Positions 25,636 to 33,801 of a stretch of 64,000 nt of DNA are shown here, one piece after another; the stretch's first letter is position 1, and every line of letters begins with the position of its first letter. The notes under the pieces are model-generated. The model had not been told where the DNA came from and searched no databases. It worked only from the letters and a program-made list of their open reading frames with translations. The translations under genes were made by a program, and so were the position numbers. This stretch comes from an uncultured Eubacterium sp. (GTDB lineage Bacteria > Bacillota > Clostridia > Lachnospirales > Lachnospiraceae). Where the stretch lies: contig CAPAOV010000007.1 of NCBI GenBank assembly GCA_948579355.1, positions 62,001 to 126,000 on the forward strand, read 5' to 3'.

Positions 25636-26343
25636 CTAATCTACCGTAATGATTGTGCCCGTACAAGCGCCGCTTACGGTATTGATAATACTATCTTTTT
25701 CATTCAGCTTAAAAACGCACATCGGCATTTTATTTTCCATACACAAAACTGCTGCAGCCAAATCAACAACCCCCAACTGATGTTCCACGATGTCCGACAT
25801 CTTTATCGTGTCATATTTTACCGCCTGAGGATTTACAGCCGGGTCGGAATCATAAACTCCGTCTACCGCTCTGGCTGCCAGAATAATATCCGCCTCAATC
25901 TCTACCGCCCGCAATGCCGTCGCCGTATCCGTTGAAAAATACGGATGTCCGGTTCCGCCGGCAAAGAAAACAACCATTCCTTTGCTCATATACTTATGTG
26001 CGCGGTCTTTGGAAAACAGTTTGGTAAAAGAGCCGCAGGCAAATGGCGTCAGCACTTGTGTCATCAATCCCGTGGAACGGCATATTTCCGACATATAAAT
26101 GCAGTTCATAACCGTTGCCATCATGCCAATCTGGTCGGCTTTCGTCCGGTCAATCGTCTCACTGGAGCGGCCGCGCCAGAAATTGCCGCCGCCAATGACA
26201 ACCGACACCTGAATGTTATCTTCCACAAGGGCTTTAATCTGTTTCGCCACCGAGACACAGGTCGGCTCGTCAAATCCCGTACCTTTGTCACCCGACAGCG
26301 CTTCGCCGCTTAGCTTTAACAGGACACGCTTATATTTCCCCAT
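25636..26343 (-). CDS. pyrH: UMP kinase
   Basis: Phosphorylates UMP to UDP; amino-acid-kinase fold. 235 residues. LKLSGEALSGDKGTGFD lies at the N terminus, VIGGGNFWRGR near 52, and the FFAGGTGHPYFSTDTA motif near 130. The second ATG (26343) is preferred because AGGAGG is 8 bases upstream; the ATG at 26349 is only 2 bases from the Shine-Dalgarno. Confidence 0.97.
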   Translation of the reverse strand: MGKYKRVLLKLSGEALSGDKGTGFDEPTCVSVAKQIKALVEDNIQVSVVIGGGNFWRGRSSETIDRTKADQIGMMATVMNCIYMSEICRSTGLMTQVLTPFACGSFTKLFSKDRAHKYMSKGMVVFFAGGTGHPYFSTDTATALRAVEIEADIILAARAVDGVYDSDPAVNPQAVKYDTIKMSDIVEHQLGVVDLAAAVLCMENKMPMCVFKLNEKDSIINTVSGACTGTIITVD

Positions 26344-26358
26344 GTTCATCTCCTCCTT

Positions 26359-27246
26359 TTATTCAAAAAAGGATTCTAAATCTACATCTGCAAACTGCAG
26401 GGAACAATGTCCGTCAATAACTGCTCCGCTGTTAATCTGAATGGATTTTGCTTTCACATCGCCCTTGACAACTGCTGTGGAGTCAATAATAACCGGCCCA
26501 TTCACCTCGATATTTCCCTTGACAGCTCCTGCCACCAAAACGGAAGTACAGTTGATATCACCGATAACAACCGTTCCGACATCAATTTTAACAATGCCTT
26601 TACTGTTAATATCGCCCTCCAGACGAGGTGTGTTGACATAAATCTCAGAAGCAATCGTATTACCTGCCACTTTACCGGTAATCGTCAATTTGCCCTGACA
26701 TTCCACATCGCCCTCAATCGTACCTTTGACAACCAATGACGTATCTGACTTAATACCACCGGTAATAATCGTTCCTTTTGTAATTACGGTTACTTCCGGC
26801 TCCGTACCATCTTCCGGCTCTGCTGACATTTCAAGTACAGGCTCTTCTTCCACCTGCTCTATAATTTCCTCTATTACTTCTTCCTTTTTGTCTTCCATCA
26901 CAATCTCGTCCTCCTTTGGCTCGCTTTCCACTTCTAATTCTACCGGCTCCTCAATGACTGCTTCTTCCACCTGCGGTTCTTCAATTACCGGCTCCTCGAT
27001 TACCGGTTCCTCAATTACCGTCTCTTCACTCACTGGTTCTTCCAGAGTATTCATTTCAAAATCCATCTCCTCTTCCTCCAGTGACTGTGCGGCGCGTTCT
27101 AAATCATCTACAACAATAGGAAGTTCTCCTGCCGGAACTCCCTCTTCCGCTGCTTTTCCCTGAAGAATAGAATTTTCATCCAGATTTTCCGCCAATTCAT
27201 TTACGGATTGTGCAATATCTTCTTTTAAATCTTTAAAGAAACTCAT
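26359..27246 (-). CDS. Bactofilin with long acidic N-terminal region
   Basis: 295 residues from ATG 27246, with GGAGG 7 bases upstream. The C-terminal domain (about 160-280) has the regular hydrophobic beta-helix repeat of bactofilins (for example SLVVKGTIEGDVECQGKLTI). These proteins polymerise without nucleotide and act in cell shape or envelope placement. The N-terminal half is very acidic with a short EEPVI-type repeat (about 70-100). It lies between the deacetylase-like gene and pyrH, so a link to envelope growth is likely. The acidic tail is much longer than in minimal bactofilins. Confidence 0.88.
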   Translation of the reverse strand: MSFFKDLKEDIAQSVNELAENLDENSILQGKAAEEGVPAGELPIVVDDLERAAQSLEEEEMDFEMNTLEEPVSEETVIEEPVIEEPVIEEPQVEEAVIEEPVELEVESEPKEDEIVMEDKKEEVIEEIIEQVEEEPVLEMSAEPEDGTEPEVTVITKGTIITGGIKSDTSLVVKGTIEGDVECQGKLTITGKVAGNTIASEIYVNTPRLEGDINSKGIVKIDVGTVVIGDINCTSVLVAGAVKGNIEVNGPVIIDSTAVVKGDVKAKSIQINSGAVIDGHCSLQFADVDLESFFE

Positions 27247-27262
27247 CTTATATCCTCCTATT

Positions 27263-28135
27263 CTAATGGTTATGCCGGACAAGCGGCGTATCGTCGTCTA
27301 GCGGCAATAACTCATAGTTTTCTTTTTTTAGTTTTTCTATAATTAAAGGCAGCGCCTTTAATGTCGCGGGTCTGTCCGCAGAATCGTAAAGTAAAACAAC
27401 GGATGTGTCAAACTGGGATACGCTCTCCGCGATTCCTGATGCAATCTGCTCCTTTTTTGCAGAGGGATTGCTTATATCCGGACTAATTACATTCCAATCC
27501 ATATAGCGCACATTTTTGCTCTCTAATACATCGGTAAATGTCTCAAGCGGCAACTGGATATGTTCGGAAGTGCTTCCTCCCGGAAAACGGTACCACTGCG
27601 GCTCATATCCGGTCACATCATGCAGATAGTCATATAATTTTTTGAAATCTTTCGAAAATGTTTCTTTTGATTCGTAAATCTCATCGTATATATGGGAATA
27701 GGAATGCATCCCCAATGTGTGTCCGTCCTTTACTATCTTTTTATATATCTTTTCAGCTTCATCACCTGCCTTGCCGGTAACGAAAAAGGTCGCTTTAATT
27801 TCATTTTCCTTTAGTATGTCCAAAATCTCTTCCGTCCGGCTTCCCGGCCCGTCACCAAAAGTCAGATATACTTTTTTCTTCTCCGGTACTTTGGTCGGCT
27901 CTGGAGTTTCAACAGCTTCTTTTGTCTCTTCCATCTGCTGTTCCAACTTCAACTGGCCGGCTTGCAGCTCCTTCACTTCTTTTTCCAATGAAAAGACCTT
28001 AATCATTAATATTATCGTTAGTATTGACGGTAATATCAAAAGAGCGATGCAGGTTCCGACAATTATCCGCTTAATCCGTCTCACCCGCCGTTTTCGATAG
28101 GCAACACTTGCTGCTTCTTCTGTATTCCCAGTCAT
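27263..28135 (-). CDS. Membrane-anchored polysaccharide-deacetylase-like protein, probably inactive
   Basis: 290 residues: an N-terminal membrane anchor (about 24-48), a coiled-coil segment (about 50-75), then a NodB/CE4 domain. The first CE4 motif, normally TFDDGP, reads TFGDGP: Gly94 replaces the catalytic-base Asp, while Asp95 and the zinc ligands His144 and His148 (HSYSH) remain. RFPGG (183-187) is intact. The last motif, usually LLHD, reads LLYD, so the catalytic His is Tyr250. Loss of both residues suggests a non-catalytic peptidoglycan- or sugar-binding role. It heads the bactofilin-pyrH operon. Confidence 0.85.
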   Translation of the reverse strand: MTGNTEEAASVAYRKRRVRRIKRIIVGTCIALLILPSILTIILMIKVFSLEKEVKELQAGQLKLEQQMEETKEAVETPEPTKVPEKKKVYLTFGDGPGSRTEEILDILKENEIKATFFVTGKAGDEAEKIYKKIVKDGHTLGMHSYSHIYDEIYESKETFSKDFKKLYDYLHDVTGYEPQWYRFPGGSTSEHIQLPLETFTDVLESKNVRYMDWNVISPDISNPSAKKEQIASGIAESVSQFDTSVVLLYDSADRPATLKALPLIIEKLKKENYELLPLDDDTPLVRHNH

Positions 28136-28241
28136 GTTGTCTCTCCTCTTTCTCTTTTCCCTTCGTTATACCTTAGTGTTCTTCCCCTAATTGCCAAAAT
28201 GCGACATCCTCCTTCTCACCTCTAATACATACCTGTTTTTC

Positions 28242-28247
28242 ATTATA
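28242..28247 (-). promoter_or_regulatory. Probable extended -10 promoter of the deacetylase-bactofilin-pyrH operon
   Basis: On the minus strand TGTTATAAT combines the extended TG and a perfect TATAAT. No convincing -35 is seen. The leader to the ATG at 28135 would be about 100 nt, with a GGAGG-preceded 6-codon ORF inside it. Confidence 0.45.
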
Positions 28248-28340
28248 ACATAAGACACGTTCGTTTACCACTTGTTTTTACATTTTTTTGGTTTTTCCCT
28301 CTTCTGCCATAAGAAAACCGACAATCCGGCGTACCGACTT

Positions 28341-30527
28341 TTACAGGAGCGGATGTTCTGCCCTCGCTTTCAGCCGTTCCCATCTCCTATCAACTTCTAA
28401 CTGGACTTCCTCAACAACCGACTTGTATTTTTCGTCGGTCAGGTGTTTTGTTCTTCCCATCATCGCGAGCCAGTCGAGCACCGCCATTTTTTTCCCACTC
28501 TTTTCCGGATTGTAGCTTAACGCCGTAATGCCGTTTTCTATCTCAAACAGTGGGAAATAACAACTGTCTACTGCGGCGGCGATAACCGCCCGCTCTGTGT
28601 TCGGCTTGTCATTCCAGTTCAGCGGACAGGCCGACAACGTCTTAATATAGGCAGTTCCACAATGATTGGCGTATTCCTTTGCCTTAGCAGCCTTTTTAAT
28701 GAAATCAATGGGATTCGATTCTGCCACGGTTGCCACATAGGGCAGATTTGCCGCCGCCATCAGCATTGGCGAATCTTTGTGGAAAAATTTCTTGCCGTAC
28801 TGCTCTTTTCCGACATGGGAAGTGGCGCTTTTCGCCCCTTTTGGTGTAGAATAGGATAGCTGATAACCGGTATTCATATAGCCGCCGTTGTCATACTCGA
28901 AAATAATCAACCGGTCATTGCGTATTGCCGTTCCCAGTGCGGCAGACAACCCGATATCCATGCCGCCGTCACCGCTCACCATAATAAACGTAATCTCTCC
29001 CTGTGGATACTCGCCTCTGGCCTGTCTCTGGTGGAACATCTCTACCAGCCCCGACAGCGTGGCCGCGCCATTCTGAAACAGATTGTGGATATACGGCACG
29101 CGAAACGACGTCTTCGGATAAGCGGTCGTTACTACCATACCGCACCCCGTCTGGAACAAGAGAACGACATTGCCCCCGATACCTTTTAAAAGTAAATTGA
29201 TATTTACCGGAATGCCGCACCCCGGACAGGCGCCATGACCGGGCGACAGACGCTTTGGCATGGCCGTCGTCTCGCTGAGCCCGCCGCCGGCTCCCCGCTC
29301 CGCCCGCTCTTTCGTGATGGGAGCAAAGTATTCGGTCGGCTCATATGCGTTATTGCCCGCATAGATACCGACATAATCAAACCTTTTTGCGTCTGTCTCA
29401 TAGCCGAGCAGCAGCATTTGTCTGGCGTCGCTCTCATAAAAATCCCTGCCCCCTAAACCGTAGATTCGGGTAAGAATCTGACAACCCGACTGCTTCTCCT
29501 GCAGCATTGCCTTCAGCTCCATGGACATATTTCCGCCGCCGGCGCCGTAACTGTCCTGACGGTCGGCCGCAATAATGACTTTGGCATTCTTACATATCTG
29601 ATAGAGTTCCTCTGCCGGATAGGGGCGAATCAGCTTCGTCGTAAACACACCAACTTTTTTTCCTTCTTCGCGGAGCTTGTCAACTGCCACTTTGGCCGTA
29701 TGATAGGCGGAACCAAGAAGATAGAGAAGCACCTCGGCATCTTCCGCGCGGTACGACTGCACCAAATCATATTTTCTGCCGGATATTTCCCCGTATTCTT
29801 CAAAAATCCGCGGCAGCTCGTTCATCGCCTGTTCCATCGCCATATGAAGCTGATATTTGTTATTGAGAACATCCGGCTCGTTCATATATGAGCCGATGGA
29901 TACAGGGTGCTCCAAATCCAGCGCGGAATATTGCGCATCGTAGTTTCCAATGAAATCCCTGACCGTCTCATCTTCCGCAAAAACATGGCTTTTGCGTTTC
30001 TGGTGGCTGGTGAAAAATCCGTCGAACCCTACGATAGCCGGAAGTTGAACCCGCTCTGCCAGTTTCAGGGCACAAAGATTGAAATCATATACTTCCTGCG
30101 GGGTATTGGCAAACAGTATCAGCCATCCGGTATTGAGCGTATACATAATATCGCTGTGGTCCCCTTTAATACAGAGGGGACCCGATACGGTACGGCACGC
30201 CACATTCATCACCATCGGAAACCTTGTGCCGGACTGTACCGGAAGCTGCTCAATGGCATATAAAAGACCGTTAGCGCTCGTGGCATTAAACACTCTTCCG
30301 CCTCCGGCAGACGCACCGTAGCAGATTCCGGCAGCGCTGTGCTCTCCCTCCGCCGCAATCAGGGAAATATCATGCTCGCCGTCTGCTTTCATCAAATCTA
30401 AAAACTCGGCAATCTGTGTCGATGGCGTAATCGGATAATACCCCATTACGTGGTAGTTAATCTGTTTGGCCGCATAGGCTGCCAATTCATTTCCGCTCTC
30501 AAATAACATTTTCTGTTCACGCCGCAT
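28341..30527 (-). CDS. 2-oxoacid:ferredoxin oxidoreductase, fused alpha and beta subunits
   Basis: 728 residues. It oxidatively decarboxylates a 2-oxoacid to the acyl-CoA, reducing ferredoxin. The alpha part (about 1-380) begins with GNELAAYAAKQINYHVMGYYPITPSTQ. The beta part (about 425-728) holds the TPP domain with CPGCG near 430, the metal/TPP motif GDGGMDIG, and GGYMNTGYQ. Alpha and beta are usually separate chains. The substrate (pyruvate, branched-chain or other) cannot be told. The start is ATG 30527 (or GTG 30530) with GGAGG upstream and overlaps the stop of the partner gene. Confidence 0.9.
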   Translation of the reverse strand: MRREQKMLFESGNELAAYAAKQINYHVMGYYPITPSTQIAEFLDLMKADGEHDISLIAAEGEHSAAGICYGASAGGGRVFNATSANGLLYAIEQLPVQSGTRFPMVMNVACRTVSGPLCIKGDHSDIMYTLNTGWLILFANTPQEVYDFNLCALKLAERVQLPAIVGFDGFFTSHQKRKSHVFAEDETVRDFIGNYDAQYSALDLEHPVSIGSYMNEPDVLNNKYQLHMAMEQAMNELPRIFEEYGEISGRKYDLVQSYRAEDAEVLLYLLGSAYHTAKVAVDKLREEGKKVGVFTTKLIRPYPAEELYQICKNAKVIIAADRQDSYGAGGGNMSMELKAMLQEKQSGCQILTRIYGLGGRDFYESDARQMLLLGYETDAKRFDYVGIYAGNNAYEPTEYFAPITKERAERGAGGGLSETTAMPKRLSPGHGACPGCGIPVNINLLLKGIGGNVVLLFQTGCGMVVTTAYPKTSFRVPYIHNLFQNGAATLSGLVEMFHQRQARGEYPQGEITFIMVSGDGGMDIGLSAALGTAIRNDRLIIFEYDNGGYMNTGYQLSYSTPKGAKSATSHVGKEQYGKKFFHKDSPMLMAAANLPYVATVAESNPIDFIKKAAKAKEYANHCGTAYIKTLSACPLNWNDKPNTERAVIAAAVDSCYFPLFEIENGITALSYNPEKSGKKMAVLDWLAMMGRTKHLTDEKYKSVVEEVQLEVDRRWERLKARAEHPLL

Positions 30528-31618
30528 CACATCACACCTCCGTCAATTCTTTTTTCTGTCAGATATGATTCGCTGGTTACATACGAATTTGCACCAACTT
30601 CTTCATATTCCATACGCTCAGGCAGCAAATCCTGATTGCGCATGGCATTTGACGGATGAGGATGCTCTCGTTCCACACCTCTCACTAATGCGTTTGTCGG
30701 ACACACTTCGACACAGCGCAGACATCCCTTGCAATGATGATAATCCAATCCCATATTTACCATCGCTTCTTTGCCCTTATATTCTCCCTTTTGAAATTGG
30801 AACACCATATCCGGACAGGTGCTGTCACACAATCCGCAATTGATACACCTCTCCTTGATAAACAGAGGAATATAACCCTCTCTCGACGGAGAGAGGTCGT
30901 TGGAAACCATCGAGCCAAAACAGGGATTCACACCGCCGATGGGAGCATTTTCATACCCCCACTCATTCTGCACTTCCTCATATGGCACAAAAGGGAAATC
31001 GGAAGGGGCGAAATGTTTTTCTGTCATCTCTTCATAACCTCTCCGGACTCCCGTCAGGTTGGCCTCCAACAACGCCGGATACTTTTTACCAATCGTTTCT
31101 TTTGCCATTTCCAGGACGGCTTCAAGGGGAATAAATTGCGATACTCTCGCAATCGCCCCCAGCATTACCATATTGATTCTGGTCTTTGATTCCATGGCTA
31201 TCTTCATGGCATCGACACAATATACCGTTCCCGCATATAATTTCAGCCGCTGCCGGATTGTATCCGGACTGTCATCTGTATTGATGACAATACACGTGTC
31301 CTCCGTCACTCCGGCTGTCACCGAAGACTTCCCTATCATCGCCTCGTGGAACAGTCCAAGGATATGCGGCGTCTCTACCGGAGAATTAATCCCTATTTCC
31401 GTATCCGGATGGCTGTATCGGATAAACGCCTTTACCGGCGACCCCCTCTTCTCCGAGCCATAACTGGAAAAGCTGGCAGCATTTAAGTTCATATAAATAG
31501 CTCCCAGCTCTCCTAACATTTTTCCGCACAGATTGGCGCCAAGCCCGCCGATACTCTCTAAACGGATTTCATAATATCCATTTTCATTTGTCAAAGGTAG
31601 TGTTCCTTTATATTCCAT
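30527..31618 (-). CDS. 2-oxoacid:ferredoxin oxidoreductase, fused gamma and delta subunits
   Basis: 363 residues. The gamma domain (about 10-195) has the GGLGANLCGKMLGELG motif and SSYGSEKRGSPVKAF. The delta part (about 240-325) carries two [4Fe-4S] motifs of ferredoxin type, CINCGLCDSTCP and CKGCLRCVEVCP. It passes electrons from the TPP subunit to ferredoxin. The start is ATG 31618; a TTG at 31642 is possible. With the next gene it makes a complete enzyme from two fused chains. Confidence 0.9.
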   Translation of the reverse strand: MEYKGTLPLTNENGYYEIRLESIGGLGANLCGKMLGELGAIYMNLNAASFSSYGSEKRGSPVKAFIRYSHPDTEIGINSPVETPHILGLFHEAMIGKSSVTAGVTEDTCIVINTDDSPDTIRQRLKLYAGTVYCVDAMKIAMESKTRINMVMLGAIARVSQFIPLEAVLEMAKETIGKKYPALLEANLTGVRRGYEEMTEKHFAPSDFPFVPYEEVQNEWGYENAPIGGVNPCFGSMVSNDLSPSREGYIPLFIKERCINCGLCDSTCPDMVFQFQKGEYKGKEAMVNMGLDYHHCKGCLRCVEVCPTNALVRGVEREHPHPSNAMRNQDLLPERMEYEEVGANSYVTSESYLTEKRIDGGVM

Positions 31619-31728
31619 ACCAATCAACCCTTTTCTATTCAAATTTCAAAATAAACCACAGGTATTATTAGTATGGGATATATTCCGTTATTTATTCCAA
31701 CCGTCTTCCAGCGCTTGCCATCATCCGG

Positions 31729-33066
31729 CTACGTTCTTCTTCTGTCCCGTCCACATGCTTTGTAATATTCAGATTTATCTTTATACATTCTCTTCTCGGC
31801 CTCGGATATCAGTTTGTCCATTCCGGCAAGACTGTCTTTTTCCCAGACAGCGCCTACCGCCATATGAACCCCCCTTTCAATCAAATCCTTTTTGAGTTGC
31901 TCTATCTTTTCGGCAAATACGCTCTCTTCCATCTGCGTACAAATTGCCAGCAGCTCGTCGCCGCCAATACGAAAGAGGCCGTATCCGTCAAATATCTGTT
32001 TCATGCTCTCGCAGGAATTTATAATAAGCCGGTCTCCCGCCTCGTGGCCCTCCCTGTCGTTCGTCTGTTTCAATCCGGTCACATCGCAATAGACAATACC
32101 AAGACATTGATTCTGCTCCATATTTTCAATATAGTCGTTCATCGCGTGCCGGTTTCCGATTTTTGTCAACTGGTCGCAATAACTCATATCCTGAAGCGTC
32201 CGAATTAAATTTCTCCTTCTCAATGAAGATATAATAAAATGCGCCATGATTTGAAGCATATTTGATGCATACTCCAGCGACTTCTTTGGAGGATTATCCA
32301 CACCGTAAAATCCAATCGCCTCACCATCATCATAGAGCGGCACGACTACTAAAGAATGAATATCCTGCCGTTTAAGATTCTCATACTGCAAAGGGTCCTT
32401 TTCTCGAATATCTTCTATATTTTTAATAACGATGTGTTTTCCTATGCTGAAATTCTGATACCAGTTTGCACATACTTCGGAGGGTACGTTTTGAAGATTT
32501 TCCTTTTCCGGACTGACTCCATTTGCCACCCACTCGTATGTATTATCATCGCCGCCCTCTTTATTTTTCTCAAAAATATAAACTCGTTCTCCCCCTAACG
32601 CCTTACCTAAATGCTCTAACAGTACTTCGAGCGTCTGTGAGGGCGTTTTCTTTAATAGAGCGACACGAAGACCCTCGTTTATCATTGCCTCAAGGTTCTG
32701 ATAACTTCGCAGCATATTGCCCCGCTGCTCCTGTTTTCCCGGGTCGACCGCTAACTCTATCCTGTATTTTCTGCCGTTCTCTTCGACGACGGTATCTTTC
32801 AAAATCATATACTTGTCAAGAATCGGATTATAGTATGACCACTCTTTAAAGAAGCCCTCTTTCAGTTCATGGTTATTGCAAATGGAGCAGGGAGTAGAAC
32901 AATTCTGCAGAACCTCATAACACTTTTTGCCTGACATTTCCTCCAAAGAATGAAAACCGTATGTATCACGCGACTTTTTATTCATATAAATCAAGTCGTA
33001 GTTTTCTATATCGGATACATAAACGAGTTCGTCCATATTTTCAAAAAACTCCCATATTTTCTTCAT
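31729..33066 (-). CDS. PAS-GAF-GGDEF protein, probable diguanylate cyclase
   Basis: 445 residues, no membrane helix. An N-terminal PAS domain (about 5-110) contains a CSTPCSIC cysteine cluster that could bind a metal or act as a redox switch (inference). A GAF domain (about 125-270) follows, then a GGDEF domain (about 280-435) with the active site RIGGDEL, where Leu replaces the usual Phe. It would make cyclic-di-GMP from GTP; there is no RxxD inhibitory site directly before the motif. It lies between the ferritin-like and oxidoreductase genes, same strand. Confidence 0.85.
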   Translation of the reverse strand: MKKIWEFFENMDELVYVSDIENYDLIYMNKKSRDTYGFHSLEEMSGKKCYEVLQNCSTPCSICNNHELKEGFFKEWSYYNPILDKYMILKDTVVEENGRKYRIELAVDPGKQEQRGNMLRSYQNLEAMINEGLRVALLKKTPSQTLEVLLEHLGKALGGERVYIFEKNKEGGDDNTYEWVANGVSPEKENLQNVPSEVCANWYQNFSIGKHIVIKNIEDIREKDPLQYENLKRQDIHSLVVVPLYDDGEAIGFYGVDNPPKKSLEYASNMLQIMAHFIISSLRRRNLIRTLQDMSYCDQLTKIGNRHAMNDYIENMEQNQCLGIVYCDVTGLKQTNDREGHEAGDRLIINSCESMKQIFDGYGLFRIGGDELLAICTQMEESVFAEKIEQLKKDLIERGVHMAVGAVWEKDSLAGMDKLISEAEKRMYKDKSEYYKACGRDRRRT

Positions 33067-33137
33067 GTCACTTACCTCCTGATGTTATTGCGGTTCCTTT
33101 CCTGTTTCCCTCTTTCATCCATTTTGCAGCTCCCATG

Positions 33138-33692
33138 CTAATTATTTATTTCATTCATCAGCGTCTGCAATATCATAATGTGATATTCTTCGTCTTTGAT
33201 AATTCGCATCAGCACCCGATTTACACAATTATCTTTTATCATTGTTATGTGCATCTTGTACTGCTTAATTGCCGCCCTCTCCGCCTCAATATCCGCCATG
33301 AGCATCTTCTTTTCCTGCTGCGGAATATTCAAATATTCGGGCGTCCACATAAGCTGCTTGCCATTGCGCAATTTAGCAACAAAATCGACATTGCCGCCGA
33401 GCAGATGAATCAGCTCCCCCAGCTTTTGCAAATGCATCATTTCTGCTATTGCAATTCCCAGAAGTGTTTTAGCAAGCGGACATTTTTCACAGGACAGCCG
33501 GTTTTCGTTATTAATATACTGTGTAATCGCAGATAACTCGGAAACCGAACCACAATAATCAACACTTAATAAATTCGCATAATTCCGATTCCTTTCCTGA
33601 ACCTCCAGCGGCGGATATGGCAAATCAACCATAATCGGTTTGATACCGGCAAAACTGCACGAATTGACGAGCGGACTTTTCTTTTCTTCCAT
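33138..33692 (-). CDS. Ferritin-like diiron domain protein
   Basis: 184 residues with the four-helix pattern of the ferritin/rubrerythrin superfamily. Possible metal ligands are Glu and His in AIAEMMHLQKLGE (about 81-93), DIEAERAAIKQY (about 136-147) and IKDEEYHIM (about 166-174). About 40 N-terminal residues rich in Pro precede the fold. It resembles Mn-catalase/rubrerythrin-like proteins seen in Clostridia; substrate and exact family are not clear. AGGAGAG lies before ATG. Confidence 0.75.
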   Translation of the reverse strand: MEEKKSPLVNSCSFAGIKPIMVDLPYPPLEVQERNRNYANLLSVDYCGSVSELSAITQYINNENRLSCEKCPLAKTLLGIAIAEMMHLQKLGELIHLLGGNVDFVAKLRNGKQLMWTPEYLNIPQQEKKMLMADIEAERAAIKQYKMHITMIKDNCVNRVLMRIIKDEEYHIMILQTLMNEINN

Positions 33693-33764
33693 ATTTATTC
33701 TCTCCTAATATATCTTTGTATAAGTAATATATTAGTGATTCGTCACAGTGTGAATGGGAATCCG

Positions 33765-33801
33765 GCCTGCCGTCGTCAGGTTAGCCTTGCCATCGTCAGG
33801 C
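33765..33801. repeat. Two short GCCTG...CAGG palindromic units
   Basis: GCCTGCCGTCGTCAGGT (33765-33781) and GCCTTGCCATCGTCAGGC (33784-33801) are near copies in tandem. The second overlaps the kinase stop. A third copy lies inverted at 38104-38120, so copies bracket the kinase-lipoprotein pair. Confidence 0.55.
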
